From: an uncultured bacterium
GTDB taxonomy: Bacteria; Desulfobacterota; Desulfobulbia; Desulfobulbales; Desulfobulbaceae
DNA: 7,080 bases
NCBI GenBank assembly: GCA_903842475.1
Contig: CAIMMA010000653.1
Coordinates: forward strand, 1-7,080
Direction of reading: 5' to 3'
Shown here: positions 6,180-7,080 of the stretch, piece by piece
Layout: the number at the start of each line of letters is the position of its first letter
Position numbering within the stretch: position 1 is the first letter of the stretch
Position numbers and translations under genes: made by a program
The notes under the pieces: generated by a model
Seen by the model: only the letters and a program-made list of their open reading frames with translations
Databases searched by the model: none
What the model was told of the DNA's origin: nothing

Positions 6180-6866
6180 TCAGCGTCGGCTTGACCGCAT
6201 CTCCGACGCCACCTTCTTGGGTGCCTTACCGGCTGTTTGCCCACAAAAGAGGACAAGTTCTTCGATGACAATCCGTATCGCTTTATTGGCAGCGAGCACG
6301 CCGCCATAGGAATCTTCATTCGACGAAGGCACGATGGCATCAAACTCCCGCCAGGCGACAACCTCTCGCGTCGCGGTGTCAAGCAGGTGCGCCCGTAAGG
6401 TGAAATGGGCCTGGCTTGGCGTCTTCAGAAATTCCTGCTGTAGCCGCACGATCTCGACATCCAGACGCAGTCGGCTGTCCGCACTGGTGGGCGACTGCAT
6501 GACAGCGCTGAATTGACCACTGCGCTCCAATGCGGTCACTAGCAAGGGCGACAGCATGTTTGCCGGTGTATCGACCCATTGAGCCTGGCTGAAATATTCG
6601 AACGTATTGGCTTGGCGGACATAAATCATCCGCTGGCTATCAAAACCAGCTGCGGCTCGTGGGATACTGACGATCAGCGTCGGCGCCGTCTCTTTTGCCG
6701 ATGGCGTTGCTGCCGCCTGAATCATCGGCTGCGGACTATCGAATGAAAATAAGGTGAGCGGCGGTGCTTTGACCGGAAGGAGCGCTGAGCAGCCGCACAG
6801 GAGGGCGGCGACGAGGAACATGACGCTCGCATTCCAGCATGCAGGTTGGCCCGGGGTATTGATCAT
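6180..6866 (-). CDS. ABC-type transport auxiliary lipoprotein (PqiC/YmbA-like)
   Basis: 228 residues. A hydrophobic segment (about 14-25) ends in the lipobox LLCGC, so Cys26 should be lipidated after signal peptidase II cleavage and the mature protein anchored to a membrane, probably the outer one. The N-region before it has no Lys or Arg, which is unusual for a signal peptide. The mature part follows the auxiliary-lipoprotein family: PPLTLFSFDSP just after the Cys, then IPRAAAGFDSQRMIYVR, FEYFSQAQWVDTPANMLSPL, a VEIVRLQQEF segment and a late AIRIVIEEL helix. Such lipoproteins are encoded with MCE-type lipid transporters and are thought to connect the periplasmic MCE assembly to the outer membrane. 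The ATG at 6866 overlaps the TGA of the MlaD-like gene (ATGA, 6863-6866). An AGGAG lies 13 bases upstream, rather far, so coupling to the previous gene probably helps. A start at Met16 would leave too short a signal peptide. Confidence 0.85.
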   Translation of the reverse strand: MINTPGQPACWNASVMFLVAALLCGCSALLPVKAPPLTLFSFDSPQPMIQAAATPSAKETAPTLIVSIPRAAAGFDSQRMIYVRQANTFEYFSQAQWVDTPANMLSPLLVTALERSGQFSAVMQSPTSADSRLRLDVEIVRLQQEFLKTPSQAHFTLRAHLLDTATREVVAWREFDAIVPSSNEDSYGGVLAANKAIRIVIEELVLFCGQTAGKAPKKVASEMRSSRR

Positions 6867-7080
6867 GGCGATACTTTTTCTCCTGGTCCCAAAAGAACTG
6901 GTTGGCGACCGCGCAGCAAACTGCTGGGATTGCGTTCAATTTGCTCGCTCAAACGTCGCAGGGAGACTAACAGGGCGTTTAATTCCGCCAACAACTGCTC
7001 GGTTTCCGGAAGTGTTTTGCCGGTGAACTGGTGCACGCCATTCTCTACTTCCGTAAAGGCTTTTTTGGCGCTCTTGCTGG
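6863..7080 (-). CDS. MlaD/MCE-family lipid transport protein, C-terminal 71 residues only
   Basis: Cut by the right edge, so the MCE domain itself is not visible. What remains is a helical, probably coiled-coil tail with heptad-like leucines (ETEQLLAELNALLVSLRRL) followed by LSEQIERNPSSLLRGRQP and a proline/glycine-rich end GPGEKVSP. The 'ERNPSSLLRG' ending before a short disordered tail is characteristic of MlaD-like proteins of ABC transporters in proteobacteria, and the adjoining auxiliary lipoprotein with a 4-bp overlap is the usual neighbour. The protein would be anchored in the inner membrane by its missing N-terminus and project into the periplasm to pass lipids. The assignment depends on the tail motif and context; the permease and ATPase genes would be expected beyond the right edge. 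Confidence 0.72.
   Translation of the reverse strand, partial: SKSAKKAFTEVENGVHQFTGKTLPETEQLLAELNALLVSLRRLSEQIERNPSSLLRGRQPVLLGPGEKVSP

Noticed and set aside
5957..6382. Upstream extension of the megaenzyme frame by 142 codons
   Set aside because: It overlaps the lipoprotein gene in another frame, its peptide is Arg/Ser-rich and unlike FAAL N-termini, and ATG 5956 has a clear AAGGA.
1..7080. CRISPR arrays, tRNA or rRNA genes, insertion sequences
   Set aside because: No regularly spaced repeats, no cloverleaf-like segment and no transposase motifs or terminal inverted repeats were seen on either strand.

Overview
The window looks like a piece of an anaerobic, Gram-negative bacterial chromosome. 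A ferredoxin-dependent 2-oxoacid oxidoreductase points to anaerobic metabolism. A lipoprotein with a lipobox next to an MCE/MlaD-type protein points to an outer membrane. The combination fits Desulfobacterota/Desulfuromonadota-like bacteria, but that placement rests on family resemblance only and no taxonomic marker is present. Every gene I can support lies on the minus strand, so transcription runs from the right edge to the left.

In transcription order (high to low coordinates): (1) the C-terminal end of an MlaD/MCE-family substrate-binding protein, cut by the right edge (6863-7080); (2) an ABC-transport auxiliary outer-membrane lipoprotein whose ATG overlaps the stop of the previous gene (6180-6866); (3) a 223-bp gap; (4) a large gene for a fatty acyl-AMP ligase - acyl carrier protein - alpha-oxoamine synthase megaenzyme (frame 5956 to 2429, 1,175 residues if read through), broken by one in-frame TAG codon at 5002-5000; (5) a 197-bp gap holding a doubtful 63-codon ORF; (6) a gamma-alpha fused subunit of a 2-oxoacid:ferredoxin oxidoreductase (537-2231); (7) its thiamine-diphosphate beta subunit, translationally coupled through an ATGA overlap and cut by the left edge (1-540).

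The megaenzyme is predicted to activate a free fatty acid as acyl-adenylate, load it on its own carrier domain, and condense it decarboxylatively with an amino acid on PLP, giving a long-chain alpha-amino ketone, the chemistry that begins sphingoid-type lipids and several natural products. The flanking genes are a lipid-transport module (MCE plus lipoprotein) and an oxoacid oxidoreductase that makes acyl-CoA and reduced ferredoxin. A functional link between these three blocks is an inference from proximity and shared strand.

The most striking point is the TAG codon. It falls inside the adenylation domain, frame and conserved motifs continue undisturbed for another 857 codons, and no convincing ribosome binding site exists for restart. 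It is a recent nonsense mutation, a sequencing error, or a readthrough/pyrrolysine codon. The four clear gene stops visible here are all TGA.
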